Shown here: one piece after another, positions 10,698-23,432 of the stretch
Layout: every line of letters begins with the position of its first letter
Numbering within the stretch: the stretch's first letter is position 1
Source: Cryptomeria japonica
Taxonomy: Eukaryota; Streptophyta; Pinopsida; Cupressales; Cupressaceae
Length of the DNA: 64,000 bases
Direction: 5' to 3'
Assembly: GCF_030272615.1 (NCBI RefSeq)
Contig: NC_081413.1
Span: 446,938,538-447,002,537, forward strand
The notes under the pieces: model-generated
Database searches by the model: none
What the model saw: the letters and a program-made list of their open reading frames with translations, nothing else
Told to the model about the DNA's origin: nothing
Made by a program: the position numbers and the translations under genes

Positions 10698-13600
10698 ATG
10701 GATTATGAGGCTGCGTCTGCAAGTGTTATTCTTGGAGGTTTCTGGGTTAATTTTTTCAGGGAGCTATCCTATTTTGTGCATGCCACCCCTCCAAAGAAGG
10801 AGTATCCAAAAATGAAGGCCAAGGCTAAAGCGACAACCTAGAATGCATCTATTGTTCTGGACTCCTTGAAAAATATTTTCAAACTTGAGGTTCGTAAGCA
10901 GCCAAAGAACCTCAGAGAGGCTTCTTGCTTGAGAATGCTTCATCACAGAGCTGACTCCCAATCCATGGTGGTACATTTCTGGAATAGCGGTGCTCCCCAA
11001 TTCTTGGTTCCTGCAGTCTCGCACTACCCTAAGCTTGTAGCAACTTGCATGAAGGTTTTTTATCCCACCTCATGCTCTATCAGTGGCTCCCTCCTGAGAT
11101 TTGTCATATCTCCAAAAAAAATTAGGGAGATGATGTGCTTCCTGATTTTTGAAGCAACAGAGGTTTTCTCAGAAATCTCAATGGGGGATTTCTGGAGCAC
11201 CAAGATAGATGCTTTGACTTTCTGTCAAAGCACTCTCAATCAAAGTCGATTTGTTGGACTTTTGAAGTTCCCTTTGTCCTACAGTGATCGAAGACAAGAT
11301 GACCTCAAGGATATCTCTTCTACCCTAGCATGGCTATGTGGTCATGATAGTGACCGAGATATCATAGCCTCCATGATGGGTTTTCTCTTCAAATGTAGGA
11401 AGCAAAGGGAACTGTTTCACTTTGACTTCTTTGTGACTATTGCTAGGGCCATTTTTAAGCAATTATCTAAGTTCCAGCAGTTGTGGTGCTTCAAACTCTC
11501 TTTAGTATTGGTGCACCTTCTTTTGCACCAAAATGACACTTTCTTCGGTCAGTTCATGCACTTGGCCACTTACGATGAATCTGGAAATGTAATGTCGATG
11601 TCCTACTAGACACCTCTATTGCTTGCCTCCTATGATTCATATCAGTTTTTGAATCTATTCATGACTCCCCTGCTCAAAGACCTTGGAGTGATCCCCAATG
11701 AGCCATTAACCCATTTCTCCTAGATCCAGATCAACTGGATGCAAAATGAGAGCCCTCCTTGTGACTGATTTGTGGGCCCTGATTTTTCTTTCATCCAGGT
11801 GCATGGGTTCTCTGAAGAACCTTTTCGGCTACCCACTTATGTAACTGATTGAACCCTAACTCTTGAAATGGTAAGGTATTTGGTGAGGATTGAAGGAGCC
11901 ATCGGAGTATGAAAACATGATACCTCTATCACCAAAGATAACAAGGCCATTGGCCCAATCACTCTAGTGACAAGGAAAATTGCAGAAGAGATCCTGATGT
12001 CAAAAATGGCATAGCTTGTTTTTGTAGTGATTGATGACTCTTGGAGCTATGAACCTGATCGTTGCTTAAGGAAAAGAAAGAATGTTGTCAGGAATGAGCC
12101 TCAAAATTCATGGGCAAAGCGCATGAACCCTCGGGTTGACGACCCGAACTTGTATGTGGGACTTGATGATTTTCCTATCTTAAGACAACCCCCATGGCTA
12201 AAGTTCTATTCCCCCTTGTAGAAATTCAACCCTGCAAAGACTATCCCTCAGGAGTTGTTGGAAAATATGAAGACTTTAGTTTGGTCCAAAAAGAAAAGGG
12301 AAGATTTTTGGGTCTATCGGCAAGAGGTTAATCAGCCTAGAGCTAGCATTGGAAATGCCAACCTAGATGAGCATTTTGAATAGGAGTGGTGTAAGGTAAA
12401 TAAATCTGATGATGAGACAGGTGATAATTCCTCTCATGGGGATTCATCTCTCGAGGTTTCTATGAGGTAGGAGGTAGAGGTTATAAATATCGAAAGGTAA
12501 GATCTGAAACCACAAATTCTCCTTCCTTTGGATAGCGCAGCTCGCAAACCTCATTCACAGGCTGGTAAAAGGTGGTCTGAGAAGAAGTCCCATGAAAGCC
12601 CTCTAAAGAAGAGGCAACATCCTAGCACATTAGGAGGGAGCCCACCCTCTTAAATTCCAAAAACATCCTCAGATCTTCAGCGGCCAGTGCCTTCCACTAT
12701 TCAGGTATGCTCCCCTTTTCCCTTATCTCTGGCTCAAGATATTTTTTTAGTTGTCCCCATGACCGCAATGCAGGCCTTAGTCCCTACCACTCTCACTTTA
12801 GCCTTGACGAGTACATCGGTTGATCCCCAAAATGTTCTCCTACAACCATTTGTCCCTTTCCCAGCCATGACTATTTTATCTGCAGCATTTACCTTGCCAA
12901 CATCAAAAACAACCCTCATGTCGCGTAGGCTAGGTTTTGGAGAATCCTCTCCTCATGTTATGAGAGTAGCATCCTCAAGCCCTTTCCCATTGGGAGCTCC
13001 CCCCTTTGTCACATTATTTTCCCCATCGGCTCTGGCCCAGTTTGCAATTCCCCTTTGCAGTTCCTCCTGGTGCAACTTTTGTAGGTCAAGCTATCGATAG
13101 TCCAGATGTGTTCCAGTAATAGGTTGCTTATGATAGAACTGCTCACCTTGGTAAGATGGGAAAGTGAAAGGAAAAGGAAGGTGCTTGTCCAGCCCACCCT
13201 CATTTGCAGACACATTTCAGTGAGAAAAAGGATAGCCTCTACTTTGCAAATCATTTTTCCAAGGTGGACAAGCCGGAATCTCAGATGAGACCAAAAGATT
13301 ACACACTATAGGCCATCAGCGTTAGTCTTCAAAGTGCCATGACATCTGACAAAGTAGAGATGATGGAGGAGACTTCAAAAGCCATATCCATAGATTTTAT
13401 CAAGAAGAGTCGTAGTCTGGAAAAGCTCCAAGCAGAGAATGCTAGTCTCTAAGATTCCCTCACTTAGTAAAGGAAGGAAGATAAAGCCCGGAGCTCAGAA
13501 ATCAATCATCTCCAAAGCCTGCTAGCTTAGGCTAATTCAAAAAAAAGGGAAGTTGTAGTTGGCCTTCAACAATGTGAGCTCTCAGCTAAAAGGCTAAGAG

Positions 13601-14754
13601 GTGACAAGGAACGTGGCTCTGAAGGAATTGCAAGAAAAGGATGTAGATATACAATTAAAGGCAACCTCTAGGGATGTTACTCAAGTCCAAATGCAGCTGC
13701 ATGAAGAAAGCCTTCTAAAATAGGATTATACCCGTCAACTGAGTGAGGCCCAAGTATCATTGTCTAAAGAAAAGACAAATTTTGAAGCGGAGCTAAAAGC
13801 AAGAGAGGCTAGTCTTGGATAATCCGATGAGTGCATTTCAAAATTTGAGACTCTTTAGCAGCATGAACAAGATCGTACATCGCAGTTGCAGCAAGTTGTC
13901 TGAAATGGAGAGGCAAAGATCCTTACTTTGGAGAATCAAGTGGCCATTGAACAAAGAAAATGCAACTGGCTCCAGTAGGAGATGGTTGTGAAGGATGATG
14001 AAATTTTGCGATTGTTGAGCATTCCACCTCTGAAGAAGATTTCCTAAGATTTTTCTACCATGTTGATAGAGTTGTATGTTTCTCATTGGGAAAAGGTAAA
14101 ATAGTATTGCCCTTCCCTGCAGCCTGTGCTAAGATTCCTTAGTAAAGCACAGTCCCTCTGTGCTAAGGCCAATGCCCTCATTAGCAGTTCCATGCTTGTC
14201 ATCGGTCCTAAGTTCCCAATAGCCTAGGGTCTTATTTAGTTATTGTATTCTTCTCAGGATGAAGAATTAAGGGAGAAGGGGATTGTTGATTGTCGACAAT
14301 TGATTAGAAAGATGAATGTTTTCATCAACCGACATAGGGTAATCATGGAGGCTTCAGCAGCCCTTGCACCCTTATAGTTTTCAGTTCTAGACATCAAGTG
14401 ACATTTAGAGAGGTTCATCTCATTAGGCCTGCCTTCTCCGTTTCCTATAGATGATACTGTGTTAGGGATGGACCAAATATTAAGCCAACTTGAGCATTTG
14501 CAACAAGATAGAGCTTTCTTGTAGTGCCTAGGCAATCTTATTTTGATGACCGAGGTGGAGTGTCTTTTACACCCTCTGGCCCAACTCTCTACTCTCCTAA
14601 AGTAGGTCCAAGATGAACTCGCACCCTTACCTTTTGATGAAGTGATTTGCTTGGATCAGTATTTCCATAATTTAGAGGCATAGGTTACACACTTTGAGGA
14701 TGAATGGTTGCCTTTGCAGTAGGCCTTCGATCTACTCTGTCCCATTTTGGCATG
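10698..14754 (+). pseudogene. Element C long 3' ORF (about 1,350 codons), function unknown, coiled-coil C-terminus
   Basis: From the ATG at 10698 a single frame runs to about 13100 with only nonsense codons (at 10839, 11607, 12219 and a few more) and no frameshift. The longest open piece is 10866-11609, with LAWLCGHDSDRDIIASMMGF and LFHFDFFVTIARAIFKQL. A Ser/Pro-rich linker follows (about 12400-13050). After a frameshift near 13060 and another near 13600 comes a heptad-rich coiled coil (about 13339-14060). A helical C-terminal domain then runs to about 14754, some 75 bp before the right LTR. It occupies the position where some Ty3 elements have env-like genes, but I see no signal peptide or membrane segment. 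No known family is recognised. Confidence 0.68.
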
Positions 14755-14830
14755 AAGTCTAGTCTACAAGCCCATAGTTTTGGGTTCTCATATTCCATAG
14801 ACAAAATTTCCCCTATTAGTTGCCAAGAAA

Positions 14831-15896
14831 TGTTCACATTAAAAACCCCATGACTAAGGTTTTCGGCTTGGTTACTTTTTTCGCCTTTTTAGTTTTCCAG
14901 TAGTGCAGGGCGTACAAGACAATTGTCAACTCGACATTACTCCCTCAGTCTGTATTTGGTGTTTAGTTTTTGGAATAGCATGATAGTGAAAAATGGAAAG
15001 ACATGCTGACTAGGTTTCTTTTCGGGGCCCACCTTTTAGCGCAGTTAGCAAACGATTACCTAGCACTGTCATTTTCAGTGGGTGCATTTCTGTTTGAAAG
15101 GATTTTCTAGCTTGCTTGTCTGCAGTTAATGAAATCATTTTGGTTTATGATAGTATGAAGATCATTGCAGGCAGGGAATGACATCTTGGGACTGTTTTGC
15201 TAGGTGTGATCTTCAGGGTGACATGACATGGTTTTCTGTTCGGGGGTGGTTATGCCTTTTTGGCATGTTTGGGAGCTGTTTTCTAGAGCTGTGGGCTCTT
15301 TATGCTTGCTTTTTCCTTGTTAGTAGGGGTTCAGAACTTTTCAAGAATAATTAAGTTTGCTTAGTAGGAATTTTAGCCTTTTAAAACTATTACTGTTTTT
15401 TGGAGAAGGTTATTCAAATTGTGCCTACGACCTTTGTGATACTTCTTTCAGTATACTTTGATGGTCTTTTATGTGTTGTTCTATTAGAATTCCAATAACT
15501 TTGGGAATACATTTATCTAAGATTTTACTAATTAAACTATGTTTTGCAATTGTTATCTGGTAAATGCATGATGATTATTTCCTTATGTGGAAAATAAATT
15601 TAATTGTATCTTGGTTATGTTCCTAATTCAGACTTCTAGATTGTTGAATGGGCTTAAAAATCATATGTACTTGGGTTTTGTATGCTCATGTCTTTTAAAA
15701 AATGTTCTCGCGAATCACCTCAATAGTCTAGATTTACTGTTCTTAAAGTTTCCTTCTTTTCCCTTTCCTCCAAACCCATAAGGAAGAGTTGGATTCTCAA
15801 TCCTAGAGGTTATTTAGTGAAACCCCTACAACTAGTCCCCTATCACTGAATTTCCCATAAGGCTATTCATTTCCAAGGTAAAATTTAGAATCAACA
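14831..15896 (+). repeat. Right LTR of element C
   Basis: 1,066 bp with intact TG...CA ends (TGTTCAC...TCAACA), followed directly by the target repeat CCTAC. No clear polypurine tract precedes it; the bases just upstream are CCAAGAAA, so the plus-strand priming site is degenerate or unusual. Confidence 0.9.
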
Positions 15897-15901
15897 CCTA
15901 C

Positions 15902-17327
15902 TACTACAAAATCGGCTTGTGAAGATAGAATGAGAAGTGCATCTCTTGTATCTATAGATGATGAAGGCAGATCTTCTAGTAGCTGTAACAATGATGATGA
16001 AGAAACCCATCTCTTCATCTCTCAAGAATCAGAAGATGAGAGGCACACATCTAAGAATGATCATGCAGATCACTCCTACCGCCAAGATGTGGTTAACAGT
16101 GATAGTGAAGGTGAAGAAGAGGAGGAAACAAAAGTTGATCTTGAAGGAGAGCTTGTAAATAAACTTGAAGAACTCAGAAGAGTAAGAAGTGAATACAAGC
16201 TATTCAAGAATGCTACTATTGTAGAGCAGAATCGTTTGATCAAATGCCTTGAAGAGTCTAAGAAATGCATCTCAGAGTTGAAGCCTCAAACAAAAGACAC
16301 CAAGGAGTGTCGATGTAAAGACCTAGCATCTAAGCTAGACATAAAAGATAAAGAACATTAGCAGCTTCTTGGAGAAATGGAGGTTCCCCGACATGACCTT
16401 GAGAAGTGTCACGATGAGGTCAAGGTAAGAATTTGGTTTGATGGCAATAGTGATGACTTGGATAAAATATTAAAAAAGAAAAAGAATGTCAAGGACACTG
16501 GAGGATTAGGAAGTGGTGTCGATGAATTCTCCACCAGCAAGAATTTCCCTCACAATGACATTATGTTTGTCTCCTTAAATGGAGAAAACAAGGGACATAC
16601 CTCCATAGTTATAAATGCTCCTCGGAAGAAGGTAGACCTAACCACAACCGGTGAATACTTGCAGACAAAAATGAAGGTTGGCAATGCAAGAAGGAGAAAC
16701 ACTATAGATCCCAAAGGAAAAAGGAAGATGGGAGAAGAAAACTTCACTAGAAGTAGGAACATGAGAAGACAAGGAAGTGCTACCACCCACAAGACAATGC
16801 AAGTGTGGGAGAAGAAGAGATCAATTGGAAGAGATGTTGAGAATGGACAACCTAGAATCCATCCTTAGAGAAGGAGAAATGGAGATGCCAAGTTGATAAG
16901 ATATCCCCATGCATGACACAATAAATTTGTAAGTCATATGCCATCCTCTACTAGTTATTGCTTTGCATGTAATGGTCATGGCCATAAGGAAGAAGAATGT
17001 AGAAAGAGATCTAGAAGGAATAATCTAGGATTTCATAAACATCATGCATATGAGAAAAATGTATCCAAGAGTAGATATATGCATATCCCCTCTCCTGGTT
17101 ATGCAAATAATGCTTGTTATAACTACAATGGGATTGGCCATAGAGAGTTTGAATGGAGGAAGAGGAACTTGCAGTCATATGGAGGTCGGTATAGAAACTA
17201 TGCTCTACAGAAAAGTGGATACAGAGCATACAAAAGTCAGAGGGTTGCATGGAACCAATGGAGAAATGTCCCTGTAGGATCAAGAGGTCCACTAGTTTTG
17301 GTTGCCAGTCACAACAACATGACCTGA
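15902..17327 (+). pseudogene. Element A gag, C-terminal piece (acidic coiled coil and zinc knuckles)
   Basis: This continues the frame of the 1836-2143 piece once C and one CCTAC are removed. Visible parts are an acidic Ser/Glu/Asp-rich stretch, then a predicted coiled coil (16140-16320, VDLEGELVNKLEELRRVRSE), a TAG at about 16359, a basic region (16660-16860), and zinc knuckles. The first knuckle, CFACNGHGHKEEEC (16968-17009), is intact CX2CX4HX4C. The second (about 17115-17155) reads CYNY...H...W, having lost two of its three Cys. The same arrangement is seen in B's gag (22269-23300). Several in-frame stops and a frame change occur. Confidence 0.78.
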
Positions 17328-17340
17328 AGAAGATGGTCAA

Positions 17341-18850
17341 ATCGGTATGCTAAGAGATTCCCCAATCATGAAGTTGGGATGGATGTTGTGTGCTACTATA
17401 GCATGAGTTCTGGTAGTAATGTAGAGTCTATAAATGAAAGGACCCATCAGCAAAAGAAGGTAAGACCTACTCCCAAGTCTAAAAAATGTGAAGAAGAATG
17501 AGACCAAGCAAATATGGAGGAAGAAGCAAGAAAATGCAACCATGGACTAACATTGTGCATTAAATGCACATGTGATATCTCCTAAGGCCTAAAGGAGATA
17601 TAGGACCTCAGGGGGAGTAACATATTGACTAGATCATTCACCCCCTTAGTGAAGAAGAGAAATTGGAAGAACAAGATGTTTCTAGTATGAAGGATGGAAA
17701 TGAGAAGTTAAGTATGTGTAGTGGCTACCTTGGCTGCACACCTATAGATCAGAGTTGGATCACTACTACATGTGTCAATGGATGGAAATTAACAATTGAA
17801 ATCAGATAAATAGTGACACAAAATGTCACGAGTCATAGGAAGGTGCTCTGGTAGTGATGATGGACCGGTACAGGAAACTGATATGTGTGGGATGTTACCA
17901 ACCTAAATGCTAATAGGTACTTGCAGGCTATTTAACACAATGAGGTTGGAGATCATTGCATTATCCCCGGTAACATGGAGAGGGAATTTATGTCTCAAGT
18001 GGTGTTGATGAAGACCTAAATGACATATGTTGGCCTGGTTGTTGATCATGCATGCATGCATATATTTGGGGCTAATCGGTTTGATTCATGGCATAATGAT
18101 GACATTGTATGGCACTGTAAAGATCCAGGATTATGTCATAGGTGGTGGTGGATATGATAGAGCTGAAAGATCATTAGATGATCACATATGCACAACTCAA
18201 CCAACATATAGAGTTGATTAGAGCTCCGATTTTGGACCTAACCGATGGTGTGGACCTGAGATGTATGACTCGGGGGGAGTTGACAACCATACTTTCTGAT
18301 TTGCATCAGACTTGTTGGTAATAGAGGGTGTATAAGTGTATATGGCTATACCAACATGATTGTGTCTTTGGAAGTGTTTGGGTTTGTGATATATTTTAAT
18401 GTCCATCCAATTGAAATCACAACTGGATCACCGGAAAAGTTTTCTACAAAAAGGGAGAGTTACCTGCATAGGACACATGTGCCTTCAATTGGTCTTAGAC
18501 TTGTATATATACTTTATTGTTGACTAATTGGTGTCAGTTGATGGTTGGGTCCTCCATCTCAAGAGCTATAACCTGAGAAATTGTACCAATTGGTATCAAA
18601 AGAGGAGATGCATCTACTAAAGAGAAAAAGGGGAGAAAAACATCTATCAGGGACTAGTAAAATATAAGGGGATGAGAGATCCTAATAGTGCCCTTTGCCA
18701 TTGTTGTCAAAAGGGATGAAATATCCTATAGTATATTGCATACTACATGTGTGATAATCCATGGATTATACAAAGGGGAAGAATTGTATCACACAAAGGA
18801 GGAGAGAGATTATGTAGTATGTTGGATACTACATGTGTTGACATCAATGC
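17341..18850 (+). other. Element A 3' internal noncoding region
   Basis: About 1.5 kb between gag and the LTR. I find no protease, integrase, RT or RNase H pattern. It contains several purine-rich tracts resembling polypurine tracts (near 17607, 18270, 18450, 18625, 18771 and 18791), a Sirevirus-like trait. It also contains a stray 'ccaattggtatcaaaagagg' at about 18584, resembling a primer-site sequence. Confidence 0.6.
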
Positions 18851-18863
18851 CAAAGGGGGAGAT
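18851..18863 (+). promoter_or_regulatory. Polypurine tract of element A
   Basis: CAAAGGGGGAGAT lies directly before the right LTR start TGTTGG; the same tract precedes the right LTRs of B and F. Confidence 0.85.
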
Positions 18864-21302
18864 TGTTGGCATTGAGTTGTCATTTATGTCAACCGGTATA
18901 GAAGGGCTACCCATATAGGAGATGTATGGGCAACATTGTCATGGATGCATAAAGGATGAGATATATTTGATATCATCTTGTGTTGCAATGTACCGGTAAG
19001 GTAAGGAAGAGAATTTCATTCAGTAGAATGACCTTTGGATTCACCGGTATACAAGTCAATGTTTGACTTGCGTGGAAGAGATGTACAAGTTACTGGTATG
19101 CTACATGGATGCAGAACAACAAGACTCCCACAAGATAAAGATGAAGTCACCATGTGAAGATATGACTGACAATGAATTTAGCCACACTGGATCACATGTA
19201 TATGTTTGAAGATATATTGCACAAACAGGGAAGCTGCATGAGTGCATTGCAGGATGCAGATTACAAGGATTCACTACCACCGATAAGTGGTGTTTATCTC
19301 TTATTATGCAAATATAAATCTTAGTTCTATGAGATAAGGAAGATGAGGTAAAGGTAGGTGTTTGAAGGATCACATCGGATCTACCATTAAATCAAGGGAT
19401 GCCTCAAGTGTATGAAATCAGGAATATGCATTGGATCAACATAGAAGGCATGATAAGCCACCGGGACAAAAGAAGAAGAGTAAAGAAGTAATGGGTTTGT
19501 CACCTTGACAAATAGGCTGAGATAATGTTTGGTCTGATGATGATGAAAGACATAAGAACAACTATAGAGAGAGAGAGAGAGTGCAACCGGTATGCAAATG
19601 CCTTATATGGAATCAATTGAAGGTTGATGACATGGTATCATTAGAATGGCTATCGATCAGCATGAGAACCACTAAGGAAAAAAAGAGGCTAAGTGATATG
19701 CTTGTACCTAATGAGAATGTGCATTCTATGGATAGGCTTGTCTAGCGACTAGTTAAGGTGTTCCACTGACAGATCAGAAAAGTGCAGACATGATGGTTAA
19801 CCGGTAAAGTGTGAGACACTAACAGGGTTAGAAAACTAGTAGAAAAGAAGGACTAGTTGAGTATTTGGTCATTGATCTTGTCTGAACTGACACAGAGGTC
19901 CAAGCTAAGTTGGATGTTGAAAAAGGTGCCACATGGAGTCAAGGTGGAAGATATGCATGCACCAGAAGATGGAGTGTACACTGACAAGGTTGTTATAAAG
20001 TTGGTCGATATTAATTGTAGACTTCATAAATCATGGAATGTGTTGCAGAGGCATTGTAGAGGTGTGTGGGTCAAGGAAGGTCAAACAAAGGTGATCGATG
20101 GGATGCATTGATCAATGCAAAGTGTCCAGGTGCAGAATGAGGTTGGTGGTGCAATTTGTAGAACCATTTATGATGATTGATCTTGTGTGTCACCGACTGA
20201 CTGTCCATTTTTTTTTGGAGCTCAAATCAAATGAAATCTGATTGGATTCGATGTGCCTCATGATTAGTAGAAGAAATGCTAGGGCACCAAGTTTGAATGT
20301 TGCTTTTGGCAGGAAAGTCTGAATACAAATATGCAGGCCAAAGATAGATTTAATGATGCCTCAAAGAGAGATGTTGCCAAGTGATACAAAAGGCCAAATA
20401 GAGAAGTAGATGAAGTCTGATATCTGCAGAGGATCAAAGAGATCTAACAATAGGGAGACAACCGGTAATAGGTTTTAGTGAAGGTTTAGTAGGTGAGGTT
20501 AAAGAAACCGACAAGTTGTTGAATGAGTGAGTGTTGCTGCATGTGAGAAAAACATTAGTCAACTACTCAACAAGTATCTAAAGAGAGACTGAGTGTGAGA
20601 GAGCCTAGGGTTGAAGAGTTCAACCATCAACAATGAGATAACCAATGGTGACCAAACTGGTAGTGAAGAGTTAAAAAAGAGTGCAGAGTAGGCAAGAAGG
20701 AACTAGCAGAAGATAGAACTGGTGGAAAGTAGCAGAGCCATTGAGAGAAGAGACAACCAGCAGAGAGAACTGATAGAGAAGGAGAAGAGGTTGAACCGAT
20801 AAGGCTGCAATAGGACATAAAATTGCAATAGTGAGAGGGTGAGGTAGATAACCAGCAGTGAACTGGACAAGAGATCCAATAGTGAGATTTGCAGAAGTGT
20901 TACAAAATCCATTTGTAACAAGGTTATTAATTCATAAATTATTATGTTTTGTATTCACCTAGTTGTAGCTCGGTGTAGGGGTTGTATCTCCTTGGGTTGG
21001 TACTCCCTAGGTTGGTGCCCTAAACATTGTAATCAAAGATTCATTGTGAGGCTAGATTGGAGTAGTAATATCCAGTAGCATTTCTCACCGAGGTTTTCCC
21101 CATCTTGGGTTTTCCTCATATATGCTAGTGTTATGTAATGTCCCTTTATGTGTGAATGCATTTGTGATTAGTCTCCTCACTAACCGATAAGTCTGCATTG
21201 AGTTAGATCTGATAATTGGTATATACACACATAGGATAGTTAAAGGGAAAATATTGAGAGCCACTGATTCACCCCCCTCACAGTGGTGAATTATGTCTAA
21301 CA
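18864..21302 (+). repeat. Right LTR of element A (2,439 bp)
   Basis: It starts TGTTGGCATTG after the polypurine tract and ends CTAACA, giving TGTT...AACA inverted ends. Positions 19582-21302 match the window's first 1,761 bases. A GA-repeat lies at 19567-19581. The LTR is rich in ACCGGT and decayed variants. It is followed without a primer site by B's gag sequence, which shows it is A's right end and not B's left LTR. Confidence 0.88.
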
Positions 21303-23432
21303 TTATAAAGCACCTATGTTTGATGGAACTAACTAATCCTTCTGGAGTAGAAGAATGCAGACATATTTGTCTTCCCTTGGGTTTGATGTCTGGATGTCAG
21401 TAAAAAATTGTTACACTATTCCTCAAGTTCCTCCTACCGACCCTGATTCTAAAAGGGAAGATGAGAATAATGCAAAATCTAAGAATGCAATCTTAATTGG
21501 TCTTTCATAAATAGAGTTAATCAAAGTCATGCATTACAGATCAGCAAAAGAAACTTGGGACAAGCTGTAGAGTATATATGAAGGAAATTCTAGAGTAAAA
21601 GAAGCCAAACTATAAATCTAAGAACTCAGTTTCAAAATCTAAAAATGAAAGAAGAAGAGAAGATAGTTGATTATCTACAAAGAGTGGATGAGACTGTGAG
21701 TGGTATAAGATGCATCAAAGAAGAATTCAAAGATGAAGTTACTATCAAGAAGGTTTTGAGATCATTAACCTCAAAGTATGATACAAAGATCTTATCTATT
21801 GAGGAAGCTAAAGACTTAAAGACTTTCTCTATGGATGAATTGTTTGGCTCTTTGTCTTCCTATGATATGAGAACAATAACTGTTGAACCTTCAAAGAGGG
21901 AAGTTACCTTCAATACCACACAGAAAGGAAAAGAACAATCTTTAAATGAAGATGAAAATGATTTTGATGTTGTTGAAGCTAACTTTAATAGAAATCTCAA
22001 GAAAGGATCAGGCAAGTATAGAGGAAAGCTACCTTTCAAATGCTTTGACTATGGTAAAATAGGACATTTTTCTTCTAAGTGTGCCTATAAGAAGAAGGAA
22101 AATAATAATGTGTAAGGTATCAAGGATAAGGGTAAAAAATTTTATAAATAAAGAAGAAGAAATCTTCAAAATAAGATGGATCTTTACTCAATTGATAGTG
22201 ATGTCTTTGATAATGAAAGTTAGTCGATTGAGGAATATAGTGAAGATGAAAAACAAACTAGTGTCTTCATGGCTCAAGAGAACCTTAATGAGAAACATAG
22301 TGGTGGTCAATTTAAAAATATAGATGAAAGTGAGGAAGAAGATGCAGATGTTGTGGTTGAACTTGAAGGAGAATTAATTTGTTCTCTTGAACAACTTGAC
22401 AAAGTAAGAAAAGAGTTCAAGAAATACAAGAAGTTTGTCATAAAAGAGAATAACTTACTAAACAAGAATATTGAAGAATCAAATAGCAATCTTGCTGCCA
22501 AAACTACTCAGTTGGAGGAAACAAAAAGAATGTATGAAGTGACAAAATTAGATTTAGAAAAAAAAAGGAGTATCAAAAGATGGAGGAAGAAATTGTGAAT
22601 CTCATAAAGGAACTTGAAAAGTGCAAATATGAACTCAAGGTGAGAATCAAGTATGAGGGAAATAGTAATGCATTGGATAAAATGTTGAATAAGAAAAAGT
22701 ACTCAAAGGATATAGAAGGAGTTGGATTTGATGCGAGTCAATTTTCTACTAGCAAGGAATCAACAAATAAAGAGATACATTTTGTCTCTTCAAGTAAGAA
22801 TGGAAATGAACAAACTTTCACTGTCAGCAAGCCCATTGAGAAGAAAACATATGCTACTATTACAAAGAGTAGTTATGCTGATCCAAAAGCAAAAGCCAAG
22901 ATGGATGATAGAGGTTTCACAAGAGTCAAGGATATGAGGAAGAGATCGAGAAGACCAATTTATGTTGCTCCAAGGAGACCAATGAGATAATTTCAACAAT
23001 GATTGGTATGTACCTTAGTTCCATGGTTACTGTTATAAATGCAATACTTGTGGTCATAGAATTGTAGAATGTAGACTTATGTGTAGGTCCCTTCCTATTC
23101 ATGAAAGTAGAAATCCTTTTGATTATCTTAGAGATGCAAATATTATATGTTACCATTGTAATGGTATTGGTCATAGAAGTTATGAATGTAGGAGATATAG
23201 TTTTCAATCCTATGGTAGCCCCTTAAGTTCATCATTCAATAGAAATATCAAATGTTATCATTGTCAAAATCTTGGACATATAGAAAAGCATTGTAAAATT
23301 AGAACATCTAAGAAAAAGAAGAAATTGTCACCTTTGGAACCAAAGATAGAATCTAATCAGAATATGACAATAAAGAAGAAGAAACAATCAAAACAAGTAT
23401 GGGTAAAAAGGGAAAAGGACAAAGCTAAGTGA
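21303..23432 (+). pseudogene. Element B gag (copia, Sirevirus-like)
   Basis: The first few codons are missing because A inserted there. The frame starts at about 21304 (APMFDGTN, then FWSRRMQTYLSSLGFDVW). The core runs through 21645-22115 (VDYLQRVDETVSGIR, SLTSKYDTKILSIEE). The first knuckle at about 22041, CFDYGKIGHFSSKC, has the second Cys replaced by Tyr. There follow an acidic coiled coil (22269-22598), a basic region (22580-22990), and three intact CX2CX4HX4C knuckles: CYKCNTCGHRIVEC (about 23035), CYHCNGIGHRSYEC (about 23148) and CYHCQNLGHIEKHC (about 23250). A Lys-rich tail ends at 23432. There are several stops and at least three frame changes. Confidence 0.85.

Larger units (their letters stand above)
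2144..15896 (+). mobile_element. Element C: Ty3/gypsy Tat-like retrotransposon with antisense gene and long 3' ORF
   Basis: A complete 13.75-kb element bounded by LTRs (2144-3212 and 14831-15896) and a 5-bp target duplication CCTAC at 2139-2143 and 15897-15901. Internal order: gag, protease, archaeal-type RNase H, RT, RNase H, integrase, an antisense ORF, then a long sense ORF reaching almost to the right LTR. Size, primer site (TGGCACGCCTAGTGGGAC), second RNase H and extra ORFs fit the plant Tat lineage. All genes have stops or frameshifts. LTRs differ by roughly 10% by eye, most strongly in their first 300 bp. Confidence 0.9.
1..21302 (+). mobile_element. Element A: non-autonomous copia (Sirevirus-like) element with gag only, left end cut
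   Basis: Positions 1-1761 match 19582-21302 and are the two LTRs. The internal region is 1762-2143 plus 15902-18863, with element C removed. Only a broken gag is recognisable; no protease, integrase, RT or RNase H could be found, so the element must have used proteins from a relative such as B. It has a tRNA-iMet type primer site after the left LTR and a polypurine tract before the right LTR. It sits directly against B's gag start; the expected target duplication would be TTATA (21303-21307), but the left copy is outside the window. Confidence 0.85.

Noticed and set aside
18864-21302. This LTR as the left LTR of element B
   Set aside because: It has A's polypurine tract directly upstream and no primer binding site downstream; B's gag follows within a few bases, so it is A's right LTR. 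B's own LTR (61698 on) differs from it.
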